Shown piece after piece: positions 37,506-45,162 of a stretch of DNA of 64,000 nt. The DNA is from an uncultured Duncaniella sp. (GTDB lineage: Bacteria > Bacteroidota > Bacteroidia > Bacteroidales > Muribaculaceae). Numbering within the stretch: position 1 is the stretch's first letter; the number at the start of each line of letters is the position of its first letter. Where the stretch lies: NCBI GenBank assembly GCA_910578515.1, contig CAJTQR010000001.1, positions 434,001 to 498,000 of the forward strand, given 5' to 3'. A program made the position numbers and the translations under genes. Below the pieces are notes generated by a model that was not told where the DNA came from, did not search any database, and saw nothing but the letters and a program-made list of their open reading frames with translations.

Positions 37506-37546
37506 AAATCGCAATCAACAAAATAAAAGTTGGTTGCGATTTCCTT
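37506..37546 (+). terminator. Terminator of tRNA-Gln
   Basis: AAATCGCAATCAAC (37506-37519) pairs with GTTGGTTGCGATTT (37529-37542), 14 bp with one U-G pair, followed by CCTTTT. Confidence 0.75.
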
Positions 37547-37583
37547 TTATGATATTTGCACGACATTTGCATATTAGGGGGGG

Positions 37584-37636
37584 CAGTAGATTTTTCCGGT
37601 TGGTGAGTGTGGTGGACTAACGGGTCAGTAGATTTT
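37584..37636. repeat. Short direct repeat between the two tRNAs
   Basis: CAGTAGATTTT occurs at 37584-37594 and 37626-37636, 42 bases apart, just after a run of seven G (37577-37583). No gene or mobile element is seen here. Confidence 0.5.
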
Positions 37637-37745
37637 GGCGCATTTACTGTGTTTTATCCTGAAGGATAATAGCGTGTTTTATAGCTTATTACAATTACAG
37701 GATATATTATGTTTATAAAAGCATTGTAAAAAAGTGCATAAAAAG

Positions 37746-37777
37746 TTTGCATAATTGAGAAAAACATCATAACTTTG
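37746..37777 (+). promoter_or_regulatory. Promoter of tRNA-Cys (TTTG-N20-TAACTTTG)
   Basis: TTTG at 37746-37749 and TAACTTTG at 37770-37777, spacing 20, 19 bases before the tRNA. Confidence 0.82.
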
Positions 37778-37796
37778 CACCGCAAAACCACAATAG

Positions 37797-37867
37797 GGTT
37801 CCTTGGCCGAGTGGTTAGGCGCCGGTCTGCAAAACCGTTTACAGCAGTTCGAATCTGCTAGGAACCT
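37797..37867 (+). tRNA. tRNA-Cys (anticodon GCA)
   Basis: 71 bases without encoded CCA. The acceptor stem GGTTCCT pairs with AGGAACC, the anticodon loop CTGCAAA reads UGY codons, the T-arm is GCAG-TTCGAAT-CTGC, and the discriminator is U, the identity base for Cys. Confidence 0.93.
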
Positions 37868-37876
37868 CTAAATGAT

Positions 37877-37918
37877 GAAAATCAGTTTCCCCTGCACACT
37901 AAGGGTGAACTGATTTTC
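37877..37918 (+). terminator. Terminator of tRNA-Cys
   Basis: GAAAATCAGTT (37877-37887) pairs perfectly with AACTGATTTTC (37908-37918); the inner CCC/GGG can extend the hairpin. The loop holds CCCCTGCACACTAAGGGTGAA, and a similar CCCCTGTACACTTTGGGGTGAA recurs near 37969-37990. The rest of the 430-base gap to the peptidase gene shows only its promoter. Confidence 0.7.
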
Positions 37919-38217
37919 TCGTATGTAGTTGAATAAGATAGAGTTAGGTCAATCTATTCTTAAACAACCCCCTGTACACTTTGGGGTGAAAAATAAACAG
38001 TTTTCGACCGGTTTCAGTTAAAAATGTGCATGTTTTGTGATATCAAAAAGCCTTCATTAAGTGCATCAACACAGATTTTTACTATGCACCCCTAAAATAC
38101 CTAAAAAACAAGAGCAAGTAAATAATACAGACCCGACCGCCAACCACACAAACCTTATCGATTTTTAGCATATATAAATTAAACTCTATTTAGCCATCAC
38201 ATCTACCCTTTTTAAAT

Positions 38218-38249
38218 TTTGCAAAATACCACAAAATAAATTAATTTTG
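38218..38249 (+). promoter_or_regulatory. Promoter of the C1 peptidase gene (TTTG-N20-TAATTTTG)
   Basis: TTTG at 38218-38221 and TAATTTTG at 38242-38249, spacing 20, 49 bases before the ATG. Confidence 0.8.
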
Positions 38250-38298
38250 CGTTTATCATTATCCAATCACGTTTTTATACATAACTTTAATCTTCAAC

Positions 38299-39708
38299 AT
38301 GAAACATCCTTACCTATTAGCCACCACATTGGTTCTTGCAACGATGTCTCCCACATACGCCGCAACGCCCAATGACAACAACGGCGGCTTATCACCAGAG
38401 GTTATCGAACAGCTCCGTAAATCATACGAGGACACCCCTGCGAACAAGGCTATACACAACGCAATTGCCAACAACGCCCTAACCGTCCTTGCTGTAAATT
38501 CGGAGAACCGCAACAACTTTGACGACCATTTCTCACACCGTGTACCAAGCAAAGGCATCACAAATCAGCGTTCATCCGGTCGCTGTTGGTTATTTACCGG
38601 ATTAAACGTACTCCGCGCACAGATGATGGCTGAGCATGACCTTCCAATGCTTGAACTTTCGCAAAATTATAATTTCTTTTGGGACCAGCTCGAAAAATCC
38701 AATCTATTCCTTCAAGGAATCATCGACACAGCTAATCGCCCCGCCGACGACCGCACTGTCGATTGGCTTTTCTCGGCTCCTCTTTCTGATGGCGGACAAT
38801 ACACAGGAATAGCTGACAACTTAATGAAGTATGGTGTGGTGCCTATCGAAATTATGGGCGAAACAGCCAGCAGCAAGAGCACATCAAAAATGCGCCAGCT
38901 TCTGAGTCTGCGCCTAAGAGAAGATGGTCTGACTTTGCGTAAAATGGCAGCTGATGGCGCCAGCAAAAAAGCGCTCAACGACAAGAAACTTGAGATACTC
39001 GGCGAAGTATACCGAATCCTTGCATTAAACCTTGGAGTACCACCCACTGAATTTACTTGGACACATCGCGACAAAAACGGCAACGCTGTAGAGACCAAAA
39101 CCTATACCCCTATTTCATTCTACAAGGAATTCGCCGGCAATGACCTCAAGAATGATTATGTGATGTTCATGAACGACCCAACACGTGAATATTACAAGAA
39201 CTACGAAATCGAGTTCGACCGTCACGCTTACGATGGCAAGAACTGGACATACATCAACCTCCCAATCGAGGATATCAAGGAAATGGCAATAGCATCTATC
39301 AAAGACAATGCCGCCATGTATTTTTCATGCGATGTCAACAAATTCATTGACCGTGAACGCGGTCTTCTTGACATTAACAACTTCGACTACGACTCTCTCT
39401 TAGGCACAAAATTCGGGATGAATAAAGCCGACCGAATCCGCACCCATTCAAGCGCATCATCACACGCCATGACTCTTGTAGCTGTAGACCTTGATGAAAA
39501 CGGCAAATCAAAGAAATGGATGGTGGAAAACAGCTGGGGAAATGGCGCCAACAACGGACACCTAATTATGACCGACCAATGGTTTGATGAATACATGTTC
39601 CGTGTTGTGGTCAACAAAAAATATGTATCTCCCAAAATTCTGAAAATCCTCAATCAACAGCCAACACTTCTCCCACCATGGGACCCCATGTTTGCTCCTG
39701 AGGAATAA
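38299..39708 (+). CDS. Secreted C1-family aminopeptidase (PepC/bleomycin hydrolase type)
   Basis: 469 residues with a signal peptide (about 1-21), which cytoplasmic PepC enzymes lack. The papain-like triad is visible: Cys in QRSSGRCWLF near 98, His in SSHAMTLVAV near 395 and Asn in VENSWG near 414. Bleomycin-hydrolase-type enzymes are hexameric aminopeptidases. Export suggests that this one trims peptides in the periplasm or outside the cell. It is a single-gene unit with its own promoter and a strong shared terminator. Confidence 0.9.
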   Translation: MKHPYLLATTLVLATMSPTYAATPNDNNGGLSPEVIEQLRKSYEDTPANKAIHNAIANNALTVLAVNSENRNNFDDHFSHRVPSKGITNQRSSGRCWLFTGLNVLRAQMMAEHDLPMLELSQNYNFFWDQLEKSNLFLQGIIDTANRPADDRTVDWLFSAPLSDGGQYTGIADNLMKYGVVPIEIMGETASSKSTSKMRQLLSLRLREDGLTLRKMAADGASKKALNDKKLEILGEVYRILALNLGVPPTEFTWTHRDKNGNAVETKTYTPISFYKEFAGNDLKNDYVMFMNDPTREYYKNYEIEFDRHAYDGKNWTYINLPIEDIKEMAIASIKDNAAMYFSCDVNKFIDRERGLLDINNFDYDSLLGTKFGMNKADRIRTHSSASSHAMTLVAVDLDENGKSKKWMVENSWGNGANNGHLIMTDQWFDEYMFRVVVNKKYVSPKILKILNQQPTLLPPWDPMFAPEE

Positions 39709-39735
39709 ACTCCATCACTTATAATAGAACAAAGA

Positions 39736-39773
39736 CAACGGTCGCAACCGCATCAAAGCAGTTGCGACCGTTG
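39736..39773. terminator. Bidirectional terminator between the peptidase and YitT genes
   Basis: A perfect 13-bp stem, CAACGGTCGCAAC (39736-39748) with GTTGCGACCGTTG (39761-39773), loop 12. Confidence 0.85.
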
Positions 39774-39804
39774 CTCTATTTTATCAAGCACTGCCAACAG
39801 AATT

Positions 39805-40767
39805 TCATTTGCGATTCACAGTGGCACTCTTTCGTTTTTTCAACTTCAGTGTATCAAATCCGTTTCCATACACACACCTTACAAACGAATTGGTAATATA
39901 TGCGTTGGGGTCTTCCTCTTTTACAATCTTGTACATCTGATGCGTATCCACCTCCCTGCACCATACCAACATCAGCTGACGCCCGGTCTTAGTCCAGAAA
40001 CCCTCACAATCCCAAGTGGTCACACCCCTACCTGTCTCATGTGTGATTCTGTCAGCGATAACTTCCCACTTATCCGACAAGATAATAAACTGCACTGTCT
40101 GTCTTCCCTCATTAAGAAACCGGTCAGTAATATATGAATATAAAAATATTGCGAGCCAACCGTAGATTATAGTCTCGGTGCGCAACTGCACTCTCTCTTC
40201 CATATCACCATCGAACGGAAGAAAGAACGAGAGCGCCACTATAGACATGTCGATAATCATCATGACACGTCCGACGCTGATGTCACTTATAGTTGTCATT
40301 ATCGCAGCCACAATATCAGTACCTCCCGCCGTGCCATGATGGCTGTAATACACTCCGATTCCAAGTCCTATCAGCATAGCGCCCATTATAACACTCATGG
40401 TTGTATCGGTAACCAATGGCGGATGCGTGGTGAAATACCCTTCAACACTACCAATCATAAGTGACAGCACTGTGGCGCCAAAAATAGTGCGCAACACAAA
40501 TCCGCGCCCCAGGTATTTATACCCACATATCAGAAGCAATATATTAGTACCATACATTGCCACCGCCACCGGAATATGACCGGAGGTCGCATAAAACACC
40601 AAAGTACTGAAACCCGCCATACCACCAATCACTATGTGATGAGGCAATATGAACACACAAAAGCCCACGGTATATATAGCCATACCCAGGACAATCGCCA
40701 GAAGATTCTCCACGTCAGTACCCAACTGTGGATGGCGGCTACGAAATTGTGATAATGAGAATGTCAT
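39805..40767 (-). CDS. YitT family membrane protein (DUF161/DUF2179)
   Basis: 320 residues: about five or six membrane helices up to residue 215 (including VGFCVFILPHHIVIGGMAGF and a conserved GTAGGTDIVA near 150), then a soluble DUF2179 domain (VQFIILSDKWEVI, GRQLMLVWCRE, DPNAYITNSFVRCVYGNGF). The transport role of the family is not known. A TAAATTTG box on the minus strand at 40786-40793 is a likely -7 element. It is the last gene of a minus-strand run. Confidence 0.9.
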   Translation of the reverse strand: MTFSLSQFRSRHPQLGTDVENLLAIVLGMAIYTVGFCVFILPHHIVIGGMAGFSTLVFYATSGHIPVAVAMYGTNILLLICGYKYLGRGFVLRTIFGATVLSLMIGSVEGYFTTHPPLVTDTTMSVIMGAMLIGLGIGVYYSHHGTAGGTDIVAAIMTTISDISVGRVMMIIDMSIVALSFFLPFDGDMEERVQLRTETIIYGWLAIFLYSYITDRFLNEGRQTVQFIILSDKWEVIADRITHETGRGVTTWDCEGFWTKTGRQLMLVWCREVDTHQMYKIVKEEDPNAYITNSFVRCVYGNGFDTLKLKKRKSATVNRK

Positions 40768-40852
40768 TTTTCATGATTTAATGCGCAAATTTAACATTTA
40801 TTTTTTATAAAAATCCACGCCAACATTAAAAAAAAATCACACTTCGAGCCAA

Positions 40853-41743
40853 TCACATTTCCTTTCTCTCATCCAGCGAAATCTTCCTCAACGCACCTAT
40901 CCCTATTACCACCAACACAACAGAGGCAACTATCATCCATGCTGAATCAATCCCCAGATTATTCATATCACCCGACTGCTCAACACCTGCATTCTGCGAA
41001 TGCCACATAGAACAAACCACAATACCATTGTTGAACACATGAGCCATCACAGGGACCCAAATAGACCGCGACCACCACAATAAATAGCCAAAATATGCGC
41101 CAAGAAACAATCGTGGGAAAAAGCCATAAAATTGAACATGAAAGGCGCTAAAAATAACGGCCGCCAACCATATTGCCACATGGGGATTCAGCGAACCGCT
41201 TGCCAAAAGACGCTGCAACGCGCCACGAAAAAACATCTCTTCACTCACTCCGGCCAAGACAGCCACAATCAAAAAACTCACGACCAAATCTCCAACAGAG
41301 GTGCCACCAAGCAACACTTTTACCGATGCGTTTGCGGTCTCCTCCGACTCTCGCATCCAAGCTTCCAACTCTGACAGACCCTCTGGCAGTACCAATGATT
41401 CATTCCACACCACCAAAGCGTTCATCGCCGGAATTGACACCAGCATAACAAAAGTCGCGACAGTCAAAAATTTTAAAGAAAAACATGTATCGACAGCCAG
41501 AAACCTCGCCGGTAGTGTCGACACCATCACTGCCGTTATCACCGGAGGCATAACAAACACCAACACATCCTGAATTATAGTCGAAATCCGCAACGACAAC
41601 GTAGTCACTTCACCCCTTCCCACTATACTGATAGCCAAGACCGCCACAATCAGACATACCAAAGTGATGCAAAAAAACAAAACTATGCGCTGCGCATATC
41701 CATATTTCATTGCAGGCATAGCGGGACTTTCAATTTCTTTCAT
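40853..41743 (-). CDS. CPBP family intramembrane metalloprotease
   Basis: 296 residues with about eight hydrophobic segments. The CPBP/Abi motif 1 is SEEMFFRGALQ near 165-175 (EExxxR), and motif 2 is SAFHVQFYGFFPR near 204 (FxxxH-like), giving the Glu/His metal site. Bacterial members include CAAX-protease relatives, and some give immunity to self-made peptides. It lies 42 bases after the trmN6-like gene and 85 before YitT. Confidence 0.88.
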   Translation of the reverse strand: MKEIESPAMPAMKYGYAQRIVLFFCITLVCLIVAVLAISIVGRGEVTTLSLRISTIIQDVLVFVMPPVITAVMVSTLPARFLAVDTCFSLKFLTVATFVMLVSIPAMNALVVWNESLVLPEGLSELEAWMRESEETANASVKVLLGGTSVGDLVVSFLIVAVLAGVSEEMFFRGALQRLLASGSLNPHVAIWLAAVIFSAFHVQFYGFFPRLFLGAYFGYLLWWSRSIWVPVMAHVFNNGIVVCSMWHSQNAGVEQSGDMNNLGIDSAWMIVASVVLVVIGIGALRKISLDERKEM

Positions 41744-41785
41744 CTTAAATTGCTTAAATCAAATTTATTCAACGACAACGGGGCT

Positions 41786-42502
41786 TCACTTATCCAAATA
41801 AAAAGCCGATGTGAGAGCGGCATATTCTTCCGAAAAAGAATTATCCTCATTCCTGATGCAAAGATACGAAATTTCATGAGAGCAACCATTCCCATTAGTC
41901 TTACCCACCTGCCACAAACTCCTGAAAGGCATCTTTCCCTTTTTAGAAAACACCACAGTGTGCCTACGCACCTCAAGCCTTTTAAGCTCCAGCAAAAACT
42001 CAATTTCCTCATCACGCCCCGCAGGCGCGATAAACGCCAACGAATCCGCAGGCGAGGATAATCTCCCCGCACCAAACTCTATTAGCTCCCTGACCCCAAA
42101 TTTGGCTCCATGTCTTGCCAACGTCCTCATACAATCAGGCGAATGTATATCCTCGGTATAAAACGGAGGATTAGACAGTATGGTCAACGGCGATTCAAGC
42201 ATCTCTACATAATCCAATATATCCATATTAACCACCCTAATCCTATCACTCCATTCCGACCTCCTCACATTTGCCAACGCATCCCCGCAAGCATGTTCAT
42301 CAATCTCCACTCCCACTATTTCAGCGTCAGGATTCCTCTGCGCCATCATAAGCGATATAAGTCCGCTTCCACACCCGACATCAAGGATACTCCTGCTCGT
42401 TTCCACATCCGCCCACGCACCTAAAAGCACACCATCCGTGCCGATTTTCATAGCGCAATGCGAATCATCTACGGAAAACTTTTTAAATCGGAACTGTCCC
42501 AT
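41786..42502 (-). CDS. trmN6: tRNA1(Val) A37 N6-methyltransferase TrmN6-like
   Basis: 238 residues from the ATG at 42502; an in-frame TTG at 42520 is less likely because the family begins FRFKxF right after the first Met. SAM-binding motif I is LDVGCGSGLISLM near 42, and NPPF near 116 is the N6-adenine catalytic motif. CAMKIGTDGVLLGAW is a family signature. It should methylate A37 of a tRNA. The PCMD gene ends 24 bases upstream. Confidence 0.9.
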   Translation of the reverse strand: MGQFRFKKFSVDDSHCAMKIGTDGVLLGAWADVETSRSILDVGCGSGLISLMMAQRNPDAEIVGVEIDEHACGDALANVRRSEWSDRIRVVNMDILDYVEMLESPLTILSNPPFYTEDIHSPDCMRTLARHGAKFGVRELIEFGAGRLSSPADSLAFIAPAGRDEEIEFLLELKRLEVRRHTVVFSKKGKMPFRSLWQVGKTNGNGCSHEISYLCIRNEDNSFSEEYAALTSAFYLDK

Positions 42503-42526
42503 TGCAAAACGTCTTTTCAATAATTA

Positions 42527-43492
42527 TCAATATGCAAAGCCGACATTGTCCACATACAATGTCAACCCTTCTGTACCAACATAAGCTTCACCATTGCCCG
42601 ATGAAAACATCATAACCAAATGCGTAGGCTGTGCATCCGGCGAATCCCATCCTTCCTCTATTATCTTAGTCATCTCTCCTTTGGAATTTCTTGCATAATA
42701 TGCACGGTCGTCATTCCTGAAACGAAGATAGGGTGCAAATGACTTATCCCCGGAAGCATCACCATAGACTATAGGCAATCGATAGCCATTAACCCATCCG
42801 GATGATTTAGAAAACAGCTTACCGGCTGTACCGACACGCTTGGCATGAATCTTTCCGTCCTTATCCTCCCAACGGCGCTGAAGGAACATAAAAACCACAG
42901 CATCATCATGCCCCGGAAGCTTCTTTTTAGAACCAAAGCCCGATGATTTTATTCTATAGTCCACATTTGGCATCTCTACCTTATAATCAAATACAAGAGC
43001 TTTCGGACGCTTGGTAAACGGAATTCCCATCTCCATCTTGGCATAAGGATTCTTTGTGGAAGTAATAGGCTCAAACATCTGTCCTAAAAAAATTGACCCC
43101 GCCACCATTACATCCATATTTATCAATCCAAGCACTTTAACAGTTTCGATTTTAGCACACATCTTAGCACACAGATTCCCCCCGCCTCTGTCATGAGGAT
43201 ACACGGCATTGGAGGTTTTCACTACCCCTGAGACTTTAGCATAAACATTGCTCGTTCCCCAGGGCGACCCACCGGTAGGGATATAAGGCTTGTTGCCATC
43301 GATGGTTTGTTTAGGACCAATTTCATAGACAGTCTTATCATTACCACCTATCACTGCCGACTCATGCAGATGCCGGGTAACCCATGATGAAAAATCACCA
43401 TATTTAATCTTTTCAATGCTCTGCGCATTACCATTAAAAATAGCCAGTGTGGAAATCAACACTAAATATGCTTGTCTATGAAATATCCTCAT
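42527..43492 (-). CDS. PCMD-domain secreted protein
   Basis: 321 residues from the ATG at 43492, which begins a clear signal peptide (MRIFHRQAYLVLISTLAIF, then NAQS). The frame opens 48 codons earlier, but that part looks non-coding. The body resembles the Bacteroidetes PCMD family (putative carbohydrate metabolism domain): a beta-rich fold with KALVFDYKVEMP, a LVMMFSSGNGEAYVG segment and the closing LYVDNVGFAY. The ligand is unknown. It is followed 24 bases later by trmN6. Confidence 0.75.
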   Translation of the reverse strand: MRIFHRQAYLVLISTLAIFNGNAQSIEKIKYGDFSSWVTRHLHESAVIGGNDKTVYEIGPKQTIDGNKPYIPTGGSPWGTSNVYAKVSGVVKTSNAVYPHDRGGGNLCAKMCAKIETVKVLGLINMDVMVAGSIFLGQMFEPITSTKNPYAKMEMGIPFTKRPKALVFDYKVEMPNVDYRIKSSGFGSKKKLPGHDDAVVFMFLQRRWEDKDGKIHAKRVGTAGKLFSKSSGWVNGYRLPIVYGDASGDKSFAPYLRFRNDDRAYYARNSKGEMTKIIEEGWDSPDAQPTHLVMMFSSGNGEAYVGTEGLTLYVDNVGFAY

Positions 43493-43518
43493 AAATTTAT
43501 GAATTAGAAACGAGTATG

Positions 43519-44330
43519 CAAATTTGAGAATTTTTAGCCAATAATATGACTTATTCCAGAGGGAATAAACCTTTTCTGCTATATATTTAAACAATAGAGA
43601 AATTATTTTTGATTCTGATATTTTAAAATTCGGCATTATATATTTAATATTTTTGACATTTCCAAATATTTACATTAAAAAAGTTAAACAATCCGTCATT
43701 TTTATTTCCTGTTTGTTTAAATAATGTGAGAGTCAAAAAGATAGCTCTTGAAGATTACAAGTCATTACAAATGAGAACTGCCATTAATTATTGAGTTTTA
43801 TTTTGCAATCAAAAATTTTCAATTCCATCTTCTAAATCTCAAATAGGTATTTGTATTTTACAACTGCAATATTACAAAGCTAAATTCGCAAAACAAAACA
43901 GCCTATTTTGCAAATTCAAATTCAAAATTATTCTATTTACATTTCTTAATTGCCTTTGTAATCAAGCTTATTTTACAATAGCAAACTAAAGCGTCTTACA
44001 ATTCGCGAATTGGAATAATCCACCAAATTTGCGAATTTAATTTTATTCACAAGTTATACATATTGCTAATTTTCAAGATATTTTAAAATAAATCTACATC
44101 AACACTTAAATAAATTCAGCCCATATCACCACTTCAAAGCAAAAAATGGCATTTTCTGCAATTTACACCCCTATGTGGAAACTAAATACAATATAAAATC
44201 TCACAATATACTTTAGATTTTAAAATCGCAAACTAATACATATCAAGTGACTGGCTCAAACTATCTGCAATTGCAAATTTGCAATCCATACTTTTCTATA
44301 ACTATTATTCCCAATCATAAATTTGCAATT
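43519..44330. promoter_or_regulatory. AT-rich intergenic region with a cluster of AATTTGCAAATT-like palindromic sites
   Basis: The 900-base gap 43493-44394 has no gene. It carries repeated copies of a palindrome of the form AATTYGCRAATT: CAAATTTG at 43519, AAATTCGCAAAA at 43882, ATTTTGCAAATT at 43905, CAATTCGCGAATTG at 43999-44012, AAATTTGCGAATTT at 44025-44038, a double copy at about 44267-44286 and AAATTTGCAATT at 44319-44330. The last overlaps the -33 box of the downstream regulator. The set looks like an operator array. Confidence 0.55.
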
Positions 44331-44353
44331 CACAAACATTATAATTACATTTG
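44322..44353 (+). promoter_or_regulatory. Promoter of the CI-like regulator (TTTG-N20-TACATTTG)
   Basis: TTTG at 44322-44325 and TACATTTG at 44346-44353, spacing 20. The -33 box lies inside a copy of the palindromic site, so autoregulation is plausible. Confidence 0.75.
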
Positions 44354-44394
44354 CACATCAAATTACAAAGTGAAATTTTAACTATTTGCATTTC

Positions 44395-45075
44395 ATGGAC
44401 CTTGTTTCAAGACTCAAACAATATTTGGATGCGCGTCAAATCAGTGTCACTCAATTTGCTGATGAATGCTCAATCCCCCGCCCAACCGGCTCTCAGCTTC
44501 TTGCCGGTCGCAATAAAAAAGTTAGTGACGAGATAATCGGCAAGATTCATATTGCATATCCCGATTTATCCATCGTATGGTTAATGTTTGGCGAGGGAGA
44601 TATGACGACTGACAAAAATATTAAAATCTCAGAGCCTCAAAACAACGGTATTTTCGACCATAACACGACACAGCTCAATGATGCACAGGAATTTACATCT
44701 GCAACACAAGTTGTAAATTCTCATCATCAAAATGACTCGGAAAAAATTTCAGAGTCATCTGACAGTGGATTTAATTACAATGATGACATATCCATCTCCT
44801 CTCCCGACTATTCAGCTGCAGAATCCACATTCAGCAATACATTCTCATTCACACCAAACTCCGAACCCACTATAGAAGTCAACCATCCTACCGATACCAC
44901 TCACTCAGAAGAAACCACTGATTCAAAATCACCATCAACGGATGATGACAAGGACACCATTACACTTACACCAGGCAAAGGCAAACGAGTGACAGGTATA
45001 GTGGTCTATTATGACGACAACACCTACGAATCATTTATCCCTGACCCATCACGCAGCCACCCATTCATGCCATAA
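44395..45075 (+). CDS. CI-like helix-turn-helix regulator with a long acidic Ser/Thr-rich tail
   Basis: 226 residues from the ATG at 44395 (a TTG three codons earlier is unlikely). Residues 1-70 resemble the lambda-repressor-like HTH of Bacteroidetes phage-type repressors: LVSRLKQYLDARQISVTQFADEC, recognition helix around PTGSQLLAGRNKK, and WLMFGEGDM. Residues 75-190 are low-complexity Ser/Thr/Asp/Asn, without the usual peptidase-like S24 domain. The last 35 residues hold a small conserved-looking strand pair (KRVTGIVVYYDDNTYESFI). It probably controls itself through the upstream sites; other targets are unknown. Confidence 0.75.
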   Translation: MDLVSRLKQYLDARQISVTQFADECSIPRPTGSQLLAGRNKKVSDEIIGKIHIAYPDLSIVWLMFGEGDMTTDKNIKISEPQNNGIFDHNTTQLNDAQEFTSATQVVNSHHQNDSEKISESSDSGFNYNDDISISSPDYSAAESTFSNTFSFTPNSEPTIEVNHPTDTTHSEETTDSKSPSTDDDKDTITLTPGKGKRVTGIVVYYDDNTYESFIPDPSRSHPFMP

Positions 45076-45109
45076 TAACCTAAACTCGAAATGTAATTAC
45101 ATCATGCGA

Positions 45110-45141
45110 TTTGACAAAATGCGATATTCTGTGTAATTTTG
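45110..45141 (+). promoter_or_regulatory. Promoter of the second ABC-F gene (TTTG-N20-TAATTTTG)
   Basis: TTTG at 45110-45113 and TAATTTTG at 45134-45141, spacing 20. The ATG at 45163 follows 21 bases later, so the leader is short. Confidence 0.82.
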
Positions 45142-45162
45142 CACACTCAATCGTATAATCAA

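Noticed and set aside
37432..37620. Open frame of 62 codons starting MWCNGSTSDSG
   Set aside because: It is a read-through of the tRNA-Gln gene, a common false call.
37499..37796. Integrated element at the tRNA-Gln gene
   Set aside because: No integrase and no repeat of the tRNA 3' end in the flank.
41740..42075. Minus-strand open frame of 111 codons
   Set aside because: Overlaps the trmN6-like gene in another frame; that gene has the SAM and NPPF motifs.
43493..43636. N-terminal 48-codon extension of the PCMD protein
   Set aside because: A proper signal peptide begins at the ATG at 43492, and the extension has no secretory or domain features.
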